Assembly: GCA_947069175.1 (NCBI GenBank)
Contig: CAMTDV010000003.1
Location: 29,972,853 to 30,036,852, forward strand
From: Scalesia atractyloides
Taxonomy: Eukaryota > Streptophyta > Magnoliopsida > Asterales > Asteraceae
Direction: 5' to 3'
Length of the DNA stretch: 64,000 nt
Translations under genes and position numbers: made by a program
Notes under the pieces: model-generated
What the model was told of the DNA's origin: nothing
Database searches by the model: none
Seen by the model: the letters and a program-made list of their open reading frames with translations, nothing else
In this document: one piece after another, positions 33,389 through 45,910 of the stretch
Position numbering within the stretch: the first letter of the stretch is position 1
How the letters are laid out: each line of letters begins with the position of its first letter

Positions 33389-33833
33389 ATTGATTTTGAT
33401 GGTTACCATTGCATCGGTTGCACAAGGTTGCAGTACCAGCATATGGTTTCTTAAGAGGGGGTAGAGCTGGCTGGTTGAGGGAAACTTTAGTTACAGTAGC
33501 TGGGGTAACAACAACAAAATTTCTTGAAGCCTTTCGCTTCTAAGAGTTTCAAGAGGACTCAGTTTTCTCTTTGGTTGGTTTTTCCTTTGTAACCTTAACA
33601 GATTGTTTATTGCTGCCTTTGTAGAATAGTTTGCCTTTTTTACTTGGGATTTGGTTAGAGTTGAGGCTACTTTGATAGCCTCCCTAACTGTAGCTGGTTT
33701 GCAAATAGTGACAATATGTTGGACCGGATCAGGTAGACCGTCAATATATTTCTAAATTACGTGATCCAAAGTCGTGACCATGGTGGGACAAAGTAGGCTC
33801 AACTCTTCTTATCGATTTGTGTAAACACGATTT
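33389..33833 (-). pseudogene. gag: Gypsy gag fragment
   Basis: Minus-strand translation gives the end of a capsid-type domain (GLPDPVQHIVTICKPATVREAIKVAS-like, split by frameshifts), then KGKLFYKGSNKQSVKVTKEK, a block KRKASRNFVVVTPATV, KKPYAGTATLCNRC and NGNHQNQC. The order equals that of Gypsy-4 gag (residues about 210-330), including the first Cys pair. It has stops and frameshifts. The fragment is bounded by LTR-A on one side and a Copia LTR scrap on the other, so it is a host element split by both. Confidence 0.7.
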
Positions 33834-34135
33834 TCTTAGGTCCTAGAAGTGTGAGACTGACGCATCAAATATACGCAACGGTCTATGGTAGCTAACTGGG
33901 ATTAAAAGGGTTAGTTTGTATTAGGTTTGGACCTTTAGAGGTCATTGGGCATGCCATAGGCCATGTGGGCCAGACAAGCCCATAAGCAAGCCCATGAGGG
34001 GCATGCCCTTACCCTATGTATATAAGCTAAGCTTATGTCATTTCTAGGGTTAGAATTTTGAGATTTCTCTGGTGAGCCTCCATCTTGTACTAGACGGTTT
34101 GGCGTGTTCAAGTAATAGAATCGTGTTAAAGTCAT
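33834..34135 (+). repeat. Copia LTR fragment related to Copia-4
   Basis: Similar to 45496-45800: AGGTCCTAGAAGTGTGAGAC, GGGCATGCC-AGGCCATGTGGGCCAG, TATGTATATAAGCTA (TATA), GAGCCTCCATCTT and TTCAAGTAATAGAA. The last 110 bases of the Copia-4 LTR are absent, so the copy is truncated. Confidence 0.65.
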
Positions 34136-34140
34136 TCAGA

Positions 34141-34290
34141 CCCACCATCATAGACTTGAATTCTTGGAAAAAAATCCGCTGGTAGATCCGACAGATAACT
34201 CGCCTGGTTATGGAACTGCTCTTCGACTAATAAAACAGCATCAAAACCCGCTTCTGCCATTTCTATCAGAAGAACAACAGATTCAACCAT
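34141..34290 (-). pseudogene. Unidentified 50-residue open stretch
   Basis: On the minus strand an ATG at 34290 opens 50 codons without a stop and with gene-like composition, including MAEAGFDAVLLVEEQFHN and LSDLPADFFPRIQVYDGG. I do not recognise the protein. It ends where the Copia LTR scrap begins. It could be a fragment of a host gene exon, of another element's gag, or chance; composition argues mildly against chance. Confidence 0.25.
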
Positions 34291-35645
34291 ACTTAGCAAA
34301 ACATTACTAATTAAACAAGATATCTAAGTCAACATAAGTTAACTAGCCAATTTTAAACTAAGATGTCAAAAACCCATTTGTTCAAAACTGATTGGCATAT
34401 CAATAAGCAGGTGAAATACAAAGGGGTCCAATAACAGTTCAATCACAAGAAAAGGTCATTAGTGAATTTGACAGGTTCAAAGTTAAATTGAAGGTTCATT
34501 TTAAGATTTAGTTTTAAGGTTCGGATAAAGTTCAAAATTCAATCCGGAAGGGTCAACGACAATCCGGAAAGTTCAAACACTGAGATCCAGAATCAAAAGG
34601 GTTCAAACAGGAATTCAGATGAACCCTTTATCATCTCATATGAATGACATCTGAAATGGAATCCGTGATGCTTAATTACATGAAGATTTGAAGATTAACA
34701 ATTAATCTTGATGATTAATGAGCATTTTATACCTAATTCTGAGGTAATTCAGATGAAAGTTGAAGATAATCCAAATCGGATGATGATCAGAGTGTTTCAG
34801 AGAAAACTTATATTGAATGATCCGAAATGCAGCAATGAGAATCAGATATACTATTCCGGAATGGGCTTGGGCCTGAGAATTTGGGCCCAAGTCAATCCGG
34901 ATCCAACTAAATATCTTCCGGTTTCCAATTCGAGAACAATCCGGAATAGGCTTGGTCAAATTGATTTGGGCCCAATCCGGACAGATTTCATGAGGCCCAA
35001 TTCCAAACCAGAAAGCCCAGTATGGAACAGTAGTCAGTCCGAAATGGTCAAGTAGGAGGGCACAATTCGGTCAATGGATCGATCCAGAATGGGTCAAAAG
35101 GCCCAATCTAGAACAGTACTATAATGGGCCCAATACTGTTCAATTTCAAAATTTTCAAAAATTATATTGGATTAGCCCAATGCCAAAACTCAGTAGACCA
35201 GTCCAATACCCCTTGACGCAGATAATCTAACTCCAAAATCAACAGTTTAACTAACCGAGCAACCAAATAGACTTTAACAAATATACAGAAATAAGAAAAG
35301 CATTTAAACAAAATCAATACAGCATATACACAGTTTTGCCATCTCGGATCACTATTCCGAATTACCATCTTGGATTAGCATCTCGAATCACTGTTTCGAG
35401 ATTCCATATCGGAATGTTAATCCGAGTCACTGTTTCGAATTCGATACTGTTCCGAATTCGTACGCAGAATTTGATCCATAGATAATCTTGACAAACCGGT
35501 TGCACGGTTAGACTCGTGTGATTTTTAGGAAAAAAAGAGGTCTTTGACGGTATCGTCGAGACGAGTCTAACGGAACATTCTGGTAAAAACGGTTTTCATA
35601 AATTTTTTTATCGTTTTTACCGGTACGGTTTCGATTATCCGATGA
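34291..35645. other. Unassigned stretch with GGCCCAA motifs
   Basis: No convincing coding sequence. Between 34870 and 35130 there are several GGGCCCAA or GGCCCAA motifs, resembling plant site II (TGGGCC) promoter motifs, and many CCGGAA and TCCGAAT motifs up to 35460. It may be part of a U3 region belonging to LTR-B or another element. Confidence 0.3.
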
Positions 35646-37446
35646 TGTTTACAGCCCCAACTCAGCACTCGAACATAGTTTCTATCTTTCTTGGAGCTTG
35701 TTTCCGGCCTTTGGAAGCCTCCTATCTTGAGTTCCGAAAGTGTTCTTCAACACAAGTAAGTACTATTCCTTGTTATTTCATTATTTAGCTATCTTGAGCT
35801 AAAAGTAGAACAATTGGCTTCCTGATTGACTTTTGGTTCTGACCATATTTGGTCAATTCAAAGTTCAATTGAAGTTTACAACGTGATCATAATCACAAAG
35901 ATTATGATCCCTAGTGATTTCACCTTCTGATTACCACATTTACTAGTCGAAGTGACAAGTCAAAGTTTCGGTCAAAAATGGGCATGATGTGCATTTTACC
36001 GGCGAAACTATTTTCGGGTATTAAAACACCAAGTTTTGATACCAAATATGTTTTATAAATGTAGTTAGACATATTTTCACATGTCTTATTTAGGGTCGTA
36101 AGTCAAGCGGTCTTGACCACCGCTTTGATTTTCGAATCAAACCCATTTGGTCGATCTTAGGGTCCTACCAAACACATATTTGTGACAATAGTTGTATTGG
36201 GAATAGCCTACTAAGGTTATACCTTATGGTCACGTCCTTTGGTTAGTGTTATGATAAGTTACTTCTATGTTCTTAAAATGACCAAAATGCCCTTTTGCAC
36301 ATAAATCCATTTTAAGCCCATGTAACCAAATTTTTGACATATAAACTGATGTTATAACATTTACAAACATGTTTAGGTATTTAAGACTTATCATTGGACA
36401 TGTTTAACCATCTGATCACGCGTTTACGCTAACGACCCGTTAAAGTAGCGTAAACTACCTTAACGAGTCATAATGGGTCAAAAGCACTTAGGATCCTTTC
36501 CAAATCAGAATGTCAAGTTTGTTAAACCGTATCACATGAGTTCCAACACTTGTTTGGTTTATAAGACTTCATTCTATCCTTTCCCACAGGACTAACAATC
36601 CCATTATCGAACTATTCACTGGATTTGGTGGAAGTTTAGGTAATGACAGAAATTGTTTCTGATTAACAAATCATTTGTTGATTTGTTAGGAAAAGAGACC
36701 TTTTGGTGGTCTATTAAAGATAACCTTTGGTGGTATAGTCAACACATGTTTGAATGTGTTCATTAAAGAACAATCAAAAGTTTTCACAACTAAAAACACG
36801 GACGATTTGTTTATGACATTGATAATTGGTTTATGACACCGACGATTGATTTATAACATGAACAAATGGTTTATAATACACACAATGGTTTATAACACGG
36901 ACAAATGGCTTTGAACAATGTCACGGAATGATTTTCACTTAAAGATATAAACCATACGAAGTTTTCTTTTGAATCAATCTGTTACAAGGGTTTTACAAAA
37001 GAAACATTTTAGTCAAGATTGATGGCTATAAGGTTTTCACAACTCTAGCCAACTTGTTTTAGTTGATTAATTGTATGGCAATATCAAACACTTTTGATAC
37101 GAGGTTTTCACTTAATGACTCTTGTAGTCGGACGAGTATTTGACAAACTTACAAAACGTATGTACTCGCCAGCATTTTTATGATGACTCTCTTTTCACAT
37201 ATGTTTCAAGAGTCAATGCTTGATAATAAGATGCGTGTTTCATGTAGGAATGGGCACGGGCCTTAGTGACTTAAAACATGAAACACAATTTATTTATATG
37301 TTGTTTCTGTTTATCCCAAGACAATGTAAACATTTAACTTAATAAAACAAAATTTTGAATTCCATGAGTTGTGAAATAATAGTTCTATGTCATGACTCCC
37401 CGACGTTTCCATCGTGGTTCGTTGTTTTACGTGGTGGGCTGTTACA
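35646..37446 (+). repeat. Gypsy LTR-B
   Basis: Colinear with LTR-A over most of its length and ending GGTGGGCTGTTACA at 37446. The start is uncertain; TGTTTACAGCCCC at 35646 is the near-reverse complement of that end and is my best guess. No PPT precedes it and no PBS follows it, so it is a solo or orphan LTR. No coding sequence is seen. Confidence 0.55.
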
Positions 37447-37753
37447 ATTCTTCATATTATTCATTTAGTAGATGTTGATTGTTTTCTAGATTTTGTTCAT
37501 TAATGAGATTCATGATGTCATCATCAAATTATACATATAGACTTTCTCTTATAGTCCGTGTACAGAATTCAAATACTTTGTATGCTTTTAATGTAAGAGA
37601 CTATCCCAGAGAAAATATCCTTTTTCAACTTAAACTATTAAGATCATTGAATATAAAACACCTACAACCAATTGTATGCAAAATTTGATACTTTGTATCA
37701 TGTGATTAACAATGTGGTATGGTGGTTTCAGGTGCCTTTTATTGTACGTCCTT
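37447..37753. other. Unassigned stretch between LTR-B and Copia-3
   Basis: AT-rich. A plus-strand open stretch (37479-37688) has some gene-like residues, including AFNVRDYPRENILFQLKLL, but I cannot identify it. Confidence 0.25.
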
Positions 37754-38178
37754 TATAGGATCCAAATGCTTCGGTCTAACTATGAATAACCTAGTCCAAT
37801 CACGTGCGGAATCCGTTTATTGGATTAGGTGACATGTAGAACAAGATTACTTTTCAATTCTATGTTTTCATTCAATGTTTAAACTTTTACATCCAGAAAA
37901 CAACTCGACAGGGCTTCGCTGTATCGTTTGCAAAACTGTTACAGACTCATGACCACGAACCTATTTATAGACATCTAACTTCATACAGACTTGAATCTCA
38001 CCTTCATACGAACTTAAGCGATCTACCTTCGTACAAAGTTAACAGGCTAACTTCGTACGAACTACACATAATCATCTCCATACGAAGGTAAACATAACAT
38101 ATTCAAAATCTAACATTTCAACCTATTGCAGACACATACATGACTCGTAGAGGCATGAAGCAGACACATGTATCAACA
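37754..38178 (-). repeat. Copia-3 3' LTR
   Basis: Minus strand begins TGTTGATACATG at 38178, next to the PPT, and ends GGATCCTATA near 37754. TATA box CTATAAATAG is at 37971-37962. Palindromic motifs upstream of it include CTTCGTACGAA (near 38051) and CTTCATACGAA (near 38010). Confidence 0.8.
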
Positions 38179-38244
38179 AACTCCCCTTTGATGTTGCCAC
38201 AGTCTTGATCGTTCTTCAGTATTCAAAAGTTTATAACTTAAACT

Positions 38245-41200
38245 TTATCTCCCAAAGAAATTCTTTCTCGGCTTCTACCGCTCTTCACTTGGAATAGGCG
38301 TTTGGTCTGTTGGCGGAGCCCACTTCACAAACTGAAATCTTCTAATAGATGCTTTCTTTACCTTCTCATCTATTCTTTCTTCCTTCCTTATTTCTTTCCT
38401 GAACTCATTTCCTTCTAATTCTCTCCACTTTGACTTCCACATCTTTTCAAAATTAACACCATGTGCATAGCAAACATTAATTATATCTTAGTACTACATC
38501 GCTTGCACTTTCTCTTTTGCTTCATAACATATCTTGTTACAGAATAAACATTCCATATCCTTTTCAGAACAGTTTACCAACCACATCGGATCTAAAATCC
38601 TGATAGTTCTCCAAAATATGTCAGTCTTAAGAATACTCACAGCTTCGCTAGTTTCAATATCTTACTACCACCACTTGAAGAATTCATTGAAATCTTGTTC
38701 AATCTTCATTAACGGCATATTCTTCATTGCATGTGGCTACTTCACAATAAACGTCACATCTTTCTCGTTAGTAACTGGATCAATCTTGATAATCTTCTTT
38801 GGATAATGCGGCTTCCAGTTGAGAAAACCATGTGCATTTTTGAATCTAATTAACTTCCACAATCTCTGATCATTCCATTTCATCTGATAGTTGATGCACT
38901 TGGTTTAACACAACTCTTTGACATCCCACCATGGCAAAGTTTGAATATTAGATAAATATCAGAAGTATTGAACTCCAAATTCTCCTTCGATAGCATACAC
39001 ATTCAACCCAGGTAACCAACCCCATCATAGAATATCGCCTTAATGACTTGTCTTGATCTTGAGTGAAAACTATTAACGGTCGTCGGAATTTTCTTTCTTT
39101 TAGCATCTCTCAAAACGTTAGTGGAACAACGTATGTGAGGATTACTGAATGCACTTCTTCATTAATAGAATCCTTCATCTCCCCCTCTCTATGAGAAGCA
39201 TCTTCTTGATTAGCATCGTTGTTTAGAAAATCATCATAATTGAAGGAATCAATGATTTTAGCTTCGTAAACCATCAACCCAGTTCCACATTGAGTATTAT
39301 CATCATCGTCACCCTTATCATCATCATCATCTTTATTAATATCATCATCAACATCCTCTTTCTCGTCATCCTCTTTAACGTCCTCAGCTTTCTCATTCTC
39401 CTTTTCTTTTGCCGGTGCTCTCCTTTCTAAAATTTTCTACTTCTCAGAGATGCATGGCACATCAATAATATCACCAATAAGCACAAACATAGACATATCA
39501 ATTTCTAGCTCTGGCTTAGGAGAAATAATCGGAATATCATCTACCTTTTATTTTCCCTTGCCAGCTGATGTAGCTTCAGCTTTGGCCTTTCTTGCCCTCT
39601 CGGCAACCCTTTCTCTGGCTTCTTCAGTTTCGATAATTCGGCTTCAAAATCTATTCCAAGCTTCTTTTTTAATACTTTCTAGAACATATCAAGTTTCCTA
39701 TCTTTCCTCAGTCTATCAGCCTCTTAATCTTCGGTCACTCCACGCAATCTTTCATTATCTAACATAGGACTGGCAATAACAGCTTCCATATGCTTTCGAT
39801 CACTCTCCAAAAACTTGACTCTGTTCTCCAAATTTCTTATCTTTTGGTCATTTTGATTGTCAAGAAAATCAAAATTTATAGATCCATTGTTGAAAAGTTT
39901 GGAAAATTGAAATCATCGCCAAAGATATGATCAGCTTCTCCTGTATATTGACGTCTAGTAGAAGATTGAGGAGTTGACTGTTGTTTCTATGGTGGTGATG
40001 TATGTTCTGGTGGTGATGGTGGAGTTTGAATTGGTATAAAAACTTTAGCTTCAACATTCACCATCGGTGTCACTTTCTCATCAACTATTGGATCGGCCCC
40101 AGTTTTGGTCTGCTTTAAGTACTTTCTTCTTGCTTTCATTGTAGCAGACGATCCTGTAGTCTTCACTAACAACTGTTGATTTAATTTTGTCTCTTTTAAC
40201 TTTCTTAGGTGGCACAAACGCTTTGTCACCATCACCAGATTTCTTTCTCTTATGTTTCTCTACTCTATGATCAACCATAGCTCTTGGATCATTCACATAC
40301 GTTGGCGTATCACTATTTGTTTCTTAAGAACCAGCTTCCTTTCCACTTGTTTCACGATTAGAAGTAGCAGAAAATACTTCATCTTCAACATTTGCTGTTT
40401 CAACTTGTATCTCATCTTCATAAGACTCTTCGACAACCAACATTGTAGCACCTTTCTTTGCTACTCTTATTCATTTAGCTGTTTGTTTCTTTTTCTTATC
40501 TTCTTTTGTGTACCAACTGCTTCTCTTTGGAATGTATTCAGCTAGCCGGGCTTCTTCATTGTTCTTAGAGTTGCTTTCGTATTTTCGCCATTTATCTTTT
40601 GGCGATGCAACAGTTTTCATCGTTTATTACTCCAAAGAACTTCTTCCCAACTGGTTCTGTCGCTTGTTTTTTATACTAATTTCAACGTATTAATGACATG
40701 TGTGACATATGTTCCAACACTAATTCATCCGCTTCATCTTTAACAAGATAAGGAAATTGATCATCCAACATTATCTAAAAAAAATTATTGTAAGAATTTT
40801 TCTCTAACAATATTGGTCTTCATTTACTCGAAAATGACTTTCGTGAAATTGTTTGGGAGATTTAACGATAACGCTGCTATCATGCATACCTGATAATCTA
40901 GAAGTACATCAAAAACTCCTTTATGATGACTTAGTGCATGTATAACTGAATGAACAAAGAATTTGTATGGCCTGCCAAGATAAGCTTTGCTGAAGTTTGA
41001 CTCATTCACGTGCCCTTTGTATCCCATTCTATAGAAACACCCTTTAACCATCCTCTCCAAATAGCATGTCGGATCACTATCTTTGTCTTTGAAGTCTAAT
41101 ACCCTCCTTGTCAGCACCTCTGTAATTAAAACTTCCTTATCTTCGTTTCCGATCCTGACAAAAGATTGTATCACTGGTGGACTTGGAATGAATTTCGCGT

Positions 41201-41405
41201 GATCCCAAAATCTTTGAAGTGTGATCTATATGCTTTGTCTTGGTTTGTTAATGCATTCTTTATCGGTAATCGATCCATAAACTCCAAGATTTCCTCGAAT
41301 GATTTGATCTCTGAAATCGACTTATCTAGTACACAACAGATGTTATGTTTCGGCTCAAACATCGTCGAGTTTTTCTGTAAAAACACAATGAAATCAATCA
41401 CTTAG
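38245..41405 (-). pseudogene. Extra (envelope-position) ORF of Copia-3
   Basis: Homologue of the extra ORF of Copia-2. Preserved N-terminal blocks at 40824-41401 include NICCVLDKSISEIKSFEEIL, RMVKGCFYRMGYKGHVN, YLGRPYKFFVHSVIHALSHH and LDYQVCMIAALSLNLP. It continues with a Lys-rich segment (PPKKVKRDK, 40081-40296), Pro/His-rich stretch (about 39990-40060), acidic Asp-rich blocks (39240-39380) and a C-terminus ending FFGR-stop at 38245. Frames change often. No signal peptide or membrane helix is evident. It is about 67 bases from the LTR, as in Copia-1 and Copia-2. Confidence 0.7.
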
Positions 41406-42003
41406 ACAAAATTTCAAAAATATCACGGGTTGGTGCGAAGTTGATCTTGTACGAAGGTACCATTATTTATCTTCGTACGAAAATATGTCAAACACATTTT
41501 TACCAAATACAAACTTACTTCTATGAGGATAGATTTAAAACAATTAAAGTACAAGAATAGTATTGAACACTGAATTATGTTTATCTTCGTACCAGGATAA
41601 GACTCTCACATTTCAAGCCTATTTACACTCGTGCGAGGGTAGAATTCTACCTTCGTATGAAGATAGTTCACTTTGTTCAAACAATTAAGATTCAAACATT
41701 GAATTCGACTGAAGCTTGTAACAAGGACTAACAACGCCGACTATCACATTTATATAATTAATTTTAAGCTTCATTAGTCCATTTGTCCAAGATCTACAAT
41801 TTTAAGTATAAATAATTTGATACGTTCAATTAAGTCCAATTTGTTCAACGTTATACCTTAACCATTGTACGTAGTGTGTAAATCAGCCACAAAATTGTAT
41901 ATTTGGGCAGCACTTCAGCGTTTACTTAGCAAAAACACTGAAAGTCTCTCAGTTCGTGTGAAGAAAACTTGTAAAAATAATGAGTTGCTTCGTGGAAGTT
42001 GAA
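41406..42003 (-). other. Leader of the Copia-3 extra ORF
   Basis: Noncoding. It contains palindromic motifs such as CTTCGTACGAA (near 41472), CTTGTACGAAGG (near 41446) and ACCTTCGTATGAAGAT (near 41657). Length resembles the Copia-2 leader. Confidence 0.5.
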
Positions 42004-42063
42004 CTATTTATAGTGTTCTGCTTCATCTTTGTACAAAGGTATATATCTATCTTCGTGTGAAGA
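42004..42063 (-). promoter_or_regulatory. Candidate internal promoter for the extra ORF of Copia-3
   Basis: Minus-strand CTATAAATAG (42013-42004) is identical over ten bases to the LTR TATA box of the same element. Just upstream are CTTTGTACAAAG (42027-42038) and ATCTTCGTGTGAAGAT (42048-42063), perfect and near-perfect palindromes of the LTR type. Copia-2 has the same layout at 13555-13635. Confidence 0.5.
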
Positions 42064-43380
42064 TAATCCTAACTTTTCAAAATTTTCAATTTCTTGAACA
42101 TTTTACCAGGTTTAACGACCCACTTAGTTGACCAAGTCCAAGTTAATGACCCCTGTTAACGGATTTGTCTACCAAGTCTAAGTTAATGACCTTAGTTGAT
42201 CACTTTGTGAACAAACTAATGGTTTCAGACAATATCATGTTTCAAATAATGAACTTTTGATCATTTCAAAATATTTTCTCATTTCAGATAAGCTCCCAAC
42301 TCGTCGTTCTCCAGATCATTTGGCATACAACAACTTTGAACTTTAAAGATCAGTTTTCTATCATTGGTAATCGAAACAAAAATGAAAATAAAATCCTTGG
42401 AATTTTTCCAAAGTTTATGCTAAAACACATTGAAAATCTTTTGGGTTTTTTTTAAATGAAATTGCAATGTACGAACATATTTACAGACATTTTTTGAGAG
42501 TTTGTGTAAGAGGTTCATATCAGTTTTTTGAGACTTATCACTAGTACCGTTGATCTTGTTTAAACTTTAAATTTTAAACAAATTCACTTAGATTGTTAGT
42601 ATACTGGTCCTCTTAAACCGCTCACATTTCTCAATTGTTTCAAGATACAATATTAGATGTCTTAGAACTTTACTTAATAGTGTTTCCCATCTCATAATAT
42701 ACTCCCCTATCAAGATTCCCTGGATTTCATCTTACAGGTGAATATATCTAACTGATATATGTATCTTTGTTGTGCGAGACCTTGAGAGCTCAGGTTAGTA
42801 CCACCGTACAGACAAAGACATGAAGGCCCGACTTAAAAGTGGTGTTCCATACTTTCACTTTGATATAGTTTTAAGGTTTAGAAACAAAAGTATTTTACAA
42901 GTTTTAGGCCATTGCTTACGCAAAATTAGAACTTGTATAATACCCGATCAATTATCTATAAAGAGCTTTTATCTCAGAACTCGGAAATCTCATAAACAAA
43001 ATTTCGGTGTACTAAGACGATATATCCAAGAGATGTTAAGCCACTAATTAAGAAGTTTTGCTTTATGTTTATATCTCAAAAACAATGTGTGAAGTCCACT
43101 GGTACATCATCAGTGAGACGTGCTTAAACACTTTTGGCACTACATTTCTATAGCATACTGTGATATCTCACTGATGTACTATCATTGCCTCGTTTTTACA
43201 CCAAAACTCTTTTTATCTTTTTCATGTTTTTGTACATTTTCAAATTTTATATGTTTTTTTTTCACAACATATTTCTCCCACTAGAATCAAAGCATTTTTT
43301 GGATTTTTGTTCTTAATAAAAAAAAATTAAAAACTAAAAACTAAGAACTTGACATACCGATGAGGATTACATTAAATTGT
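42064..43380 (-). other. Spacer between pol and extra ORF of Copia-3
   Basis: No coding sequence. It shares with the Copia-2 spacer the duplicated AAGTCCAAGTTAATGAC motif (42136-42190) and the block GACCTTGAGAGCTCAGGTTA with ACCGTACAGACAAAGA (42778-42818). Confidence 0.5.
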
Positions 43381-44345
43381 CATCCATCTTGGTTTCAACC
43401 TCTATGTCCCCCTGATGTCAGATCTTTCACCCATTTAATTTCAAAAGATATTCGAATTTTGCTCTGTCAAACGGTTTTGTGTAAAAGTCTGCTTTTTGTT
43501 CATTAGTGTGGATCTTTCAAATAGGAATCAACTTTTTCTCGTAGCTGTCACGGATAAAGTGATGTCATGTTTCAATGTGTTTAGTTTTAGAGTGTTGATA
43601 CGGATTTTTGGTATGTTAATGCCACCTCATTAGCTACATATATACGCATATCAAGAAATTGTAATCCATAATCTCTCATCTATTGTTGTATCCACAAAAT
43701 TTGGGAACAACAACTGAAAGCTGAAACGTATTCTGCTTCACAAGTAGAGAGAGCGAACGTGGTTTGCTTCTTGCATTGACACGTTACTAATCGTGTGCCA
43801 AAGAACTAGCACTGGCAGTTGTAGATTTAACATTTAGTTTGCAACACCCAGAGTCAGAATCGGAGTATCCTGCGAGATTGAAGTCGTCGGTACATGGACA
43901 CCACAAGCCGGTACTTTCACAACGTTACATGTATCGTAAATTCCTTTTGACGATCAACAAGCGCGACACTCCAGGACTTGACTAGTAGCGTGCGTAGAGG
44001 CATGTTGAATACATGATATCCGCCCGTGATCTTGTTAGATATAAAGTGGTATCTAAGACATACAAGTAATTTTCTTTAGGAGCATGCATCAAGATCCACT
44101 CCTCCGGTATATAGAATCCTCGCTTCAGAATGAGACATTCTCGATTAGTGAAGTGTGTTGTGAATTTTTTATCACAGATCTGAAAATTACTTAGTAAGTT
44201 GTTCTCTAACTTTGCTATGTAGTTGACGTTATCAAACGACACCACAACATTGGTTAGAATTCCTTCACCTACTATTCTCCCACCTTGTTTTCCTACAAAT
44301 CCGACGTAGCCACCTGTCATGTGCTAGGATGCTCCACTATCCAAA
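43381..44345 (-). pseudogene. pol: Copia-3 protease-RNase H remnant with integrase/RT deletion
   Basis: The minus strand shows the protease region with ILDSGAS near 44330, a stop at the next codon, then YVGFVGKQGGRIVGEGIL, SFDNVNYIAKLENNLL, ILKRGFYIPEEWILMHAPKE and LYVLD. It passes in the same frame into YLTRSRADIMYS, a segment found at the RT-RNase H boundary. Pre-integrase, integrase and almost all of RT are missing at a junction near 44055. A smaller deletion removes about 15 residues after HMTG. RNase H follows (43400-43950) in broken frames. Such a copy could not retrotranspose on its own. Confidence 0.8.
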
Positions 44346-45493
44346 ATCCACAGGGAATTGATCTTTGGAGCCCCTACACATTCACTTAAATTATTATTTG
44401 AATAGCAAGACCCAAGCCTTTACGATCTTGGGTGGGTTTTAACAGGTAGATTCACAAACACTTTCATTCTTTGTTTGAATAATTTGTTCAACTTTTGTTC
44501 AGTCTTTTCATCAACCATAGTTAGAACACTTGTTTTGACCTCTTTAGAAGATGCTTTTGATTTAATCACCCACGTTTGATTTTTTTAAATTGCGTTTTTG
44601 GTATAATATTATGAATCTTTTAGTTACATCTTGATTGATGATTCACCAGCCTTTTCAATTGAAACTTTAAGATTTGTTGGTTTCACATTATCTTTAGATT
44701 TGTTATTTCTATTTAAAATCTGAGTAGTAATAAGCATTGGGGATTATGGTGTTACATCCTCTAAAGTTTTCTTGACAATGTAAACATGTTTAGAGGTATT
44801 TTGTGGACACCGTCTAGCGATATGTCCAACTTGGTTGCATTTAAAGCACTTCCTATTTTCTGTGGCAACAGAGGATCTGGTAACCTGTTCGCGGTGGTTT
44901 TTTTCAGCAAATAATTCTTTATTTGATTGTTCTCTTGACAATTTCTCTTTTTCGCTTTCTGAGCTTGTGCCAAACACAAAGTTTATATTCTTGTGAAAAC
45001 CATTTTCTGATTTTCAGATATAGTTCTTGTGAAAACTTTATTCAATATCAAAACCTGAGCTTGAAGCTGTTTTCTCCAAATTTGAATCCGTACTCTAAAA
45101 TTTAGTGCTTTCAATGTCTTTCCAAAACATTTTGAACACCGTTTTTTACCACATCTGACTCACAATCATTTCTAGACTTAGTATAGGTTATATCGAATTT
45201 TTCAGGCAGCTCGTCTTTCTTTTCAGTTTCAAGTTAAGCACCTTTTCCACCTTGTTAGGCTTTATCCTTTAATAACTGTTCCAAATCGGGGGTGATACTC
45301 GATGATAACCTAAACCTTTGCTCTGATAACCATCCTTATCCTCTGCTGTTAATTTTTCTGTTGATTTAGGGAGGATCTGATCAATCACATAAGATGCTAT
45401 TGAATAACTGATCAACTTATTATTAACCCGTTCTGATATAATCCTAATAGTTTCTAGCTCACTTTTTAATTTAACAATCATGCCAATGTGAAT
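44346..45493 (-). pseudogene. gag: Copia-3 gag, C-terminal remnant
   Basis: Contains the CCHC knuckle CFKCNQVGHIARRC near 44805-44850 and a coiled-coil-like region (45269-45481, IVKLKSELETIRIISERVN) matching Copia-2 at 19381-19629. The N-terminal half is cut off at 45493 by the Copia-4 LTR. Stops and frameshifts are present. Confidence 0.7.
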
Positions 45494-45910
45494 TGTAAGG
45501 TCCTAGAAGTGTAAGACTGACAAATCAAATATATGTAACGAGCTATGGTAGCGAACTGAGATTAATTGGGTTAGTTTATATTAGGTTTTCGGCCTTGTAT
45601 AGGTCATTTGGGCATGCCTTAGGCCATGTAGGCCAGGCAGGCCCAAGGGGAGCCTATGAGGGGCATGGACTTACCCTAGGTATATAAACTAGTGTTATAG
45701 CATTTCCACGGTTAAGTTTTAGAGAAGAACTTTGAAGGAGCCTCCATCTTTTAATAGACGGTTTTGCTTATTCAAGTAATAGAACCGTGTGCAAGGTGTT
45801 AAAGTTTGATTGGACGTTCTTTCATATTTTTCGGTAATTCTTGAATCTCACAAGTTTGGATTCCGCCCATCCTTGGTGATTTTGTGATATCCGGGTTTTT
45901 AGGACTTACA
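45494..45910 (+). repeat. Copia-4 5' LTR
   Basis: Starts TGTAAGGTCCTAGAAG and ends TTTTTAGGACTTACA, 417 bases, with a TATA box at 45681-45687 (TATATAA). It is followed directly by a PBS. A truncated relative lies at 33834-34135. Confidence 0.8.

Larger units (their letters stand above)
37754..45493 (-). mobile_element. Copia-3: SIRE-like element, internally deleted and 5' truncated
   Basis: On the minus strand: gag remnant (from 45493), protease fragment, RNase H, spacer, extra ORF, PPT (AAAGGGGAG) and 3' LTR (37754-38178). It is cut within gag by Copia-4 (possible target base run TGAAT at 45489-45493), and no 5' LTR is visible. Palindromes are of the type TTCGTACGAA rather than CTCGTACGAG, so it belongs to a different subfamily from Copia-1 and Copia-2. 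Confidence 0.85.

Noticed and set aside
34708..35055. 115-codon ORF in the unassigned stretch
   Set aside because: Residues arise from repeated AATCCGG and GGCCCAA motifs; the opposite strand is also open; no recognisable domain.
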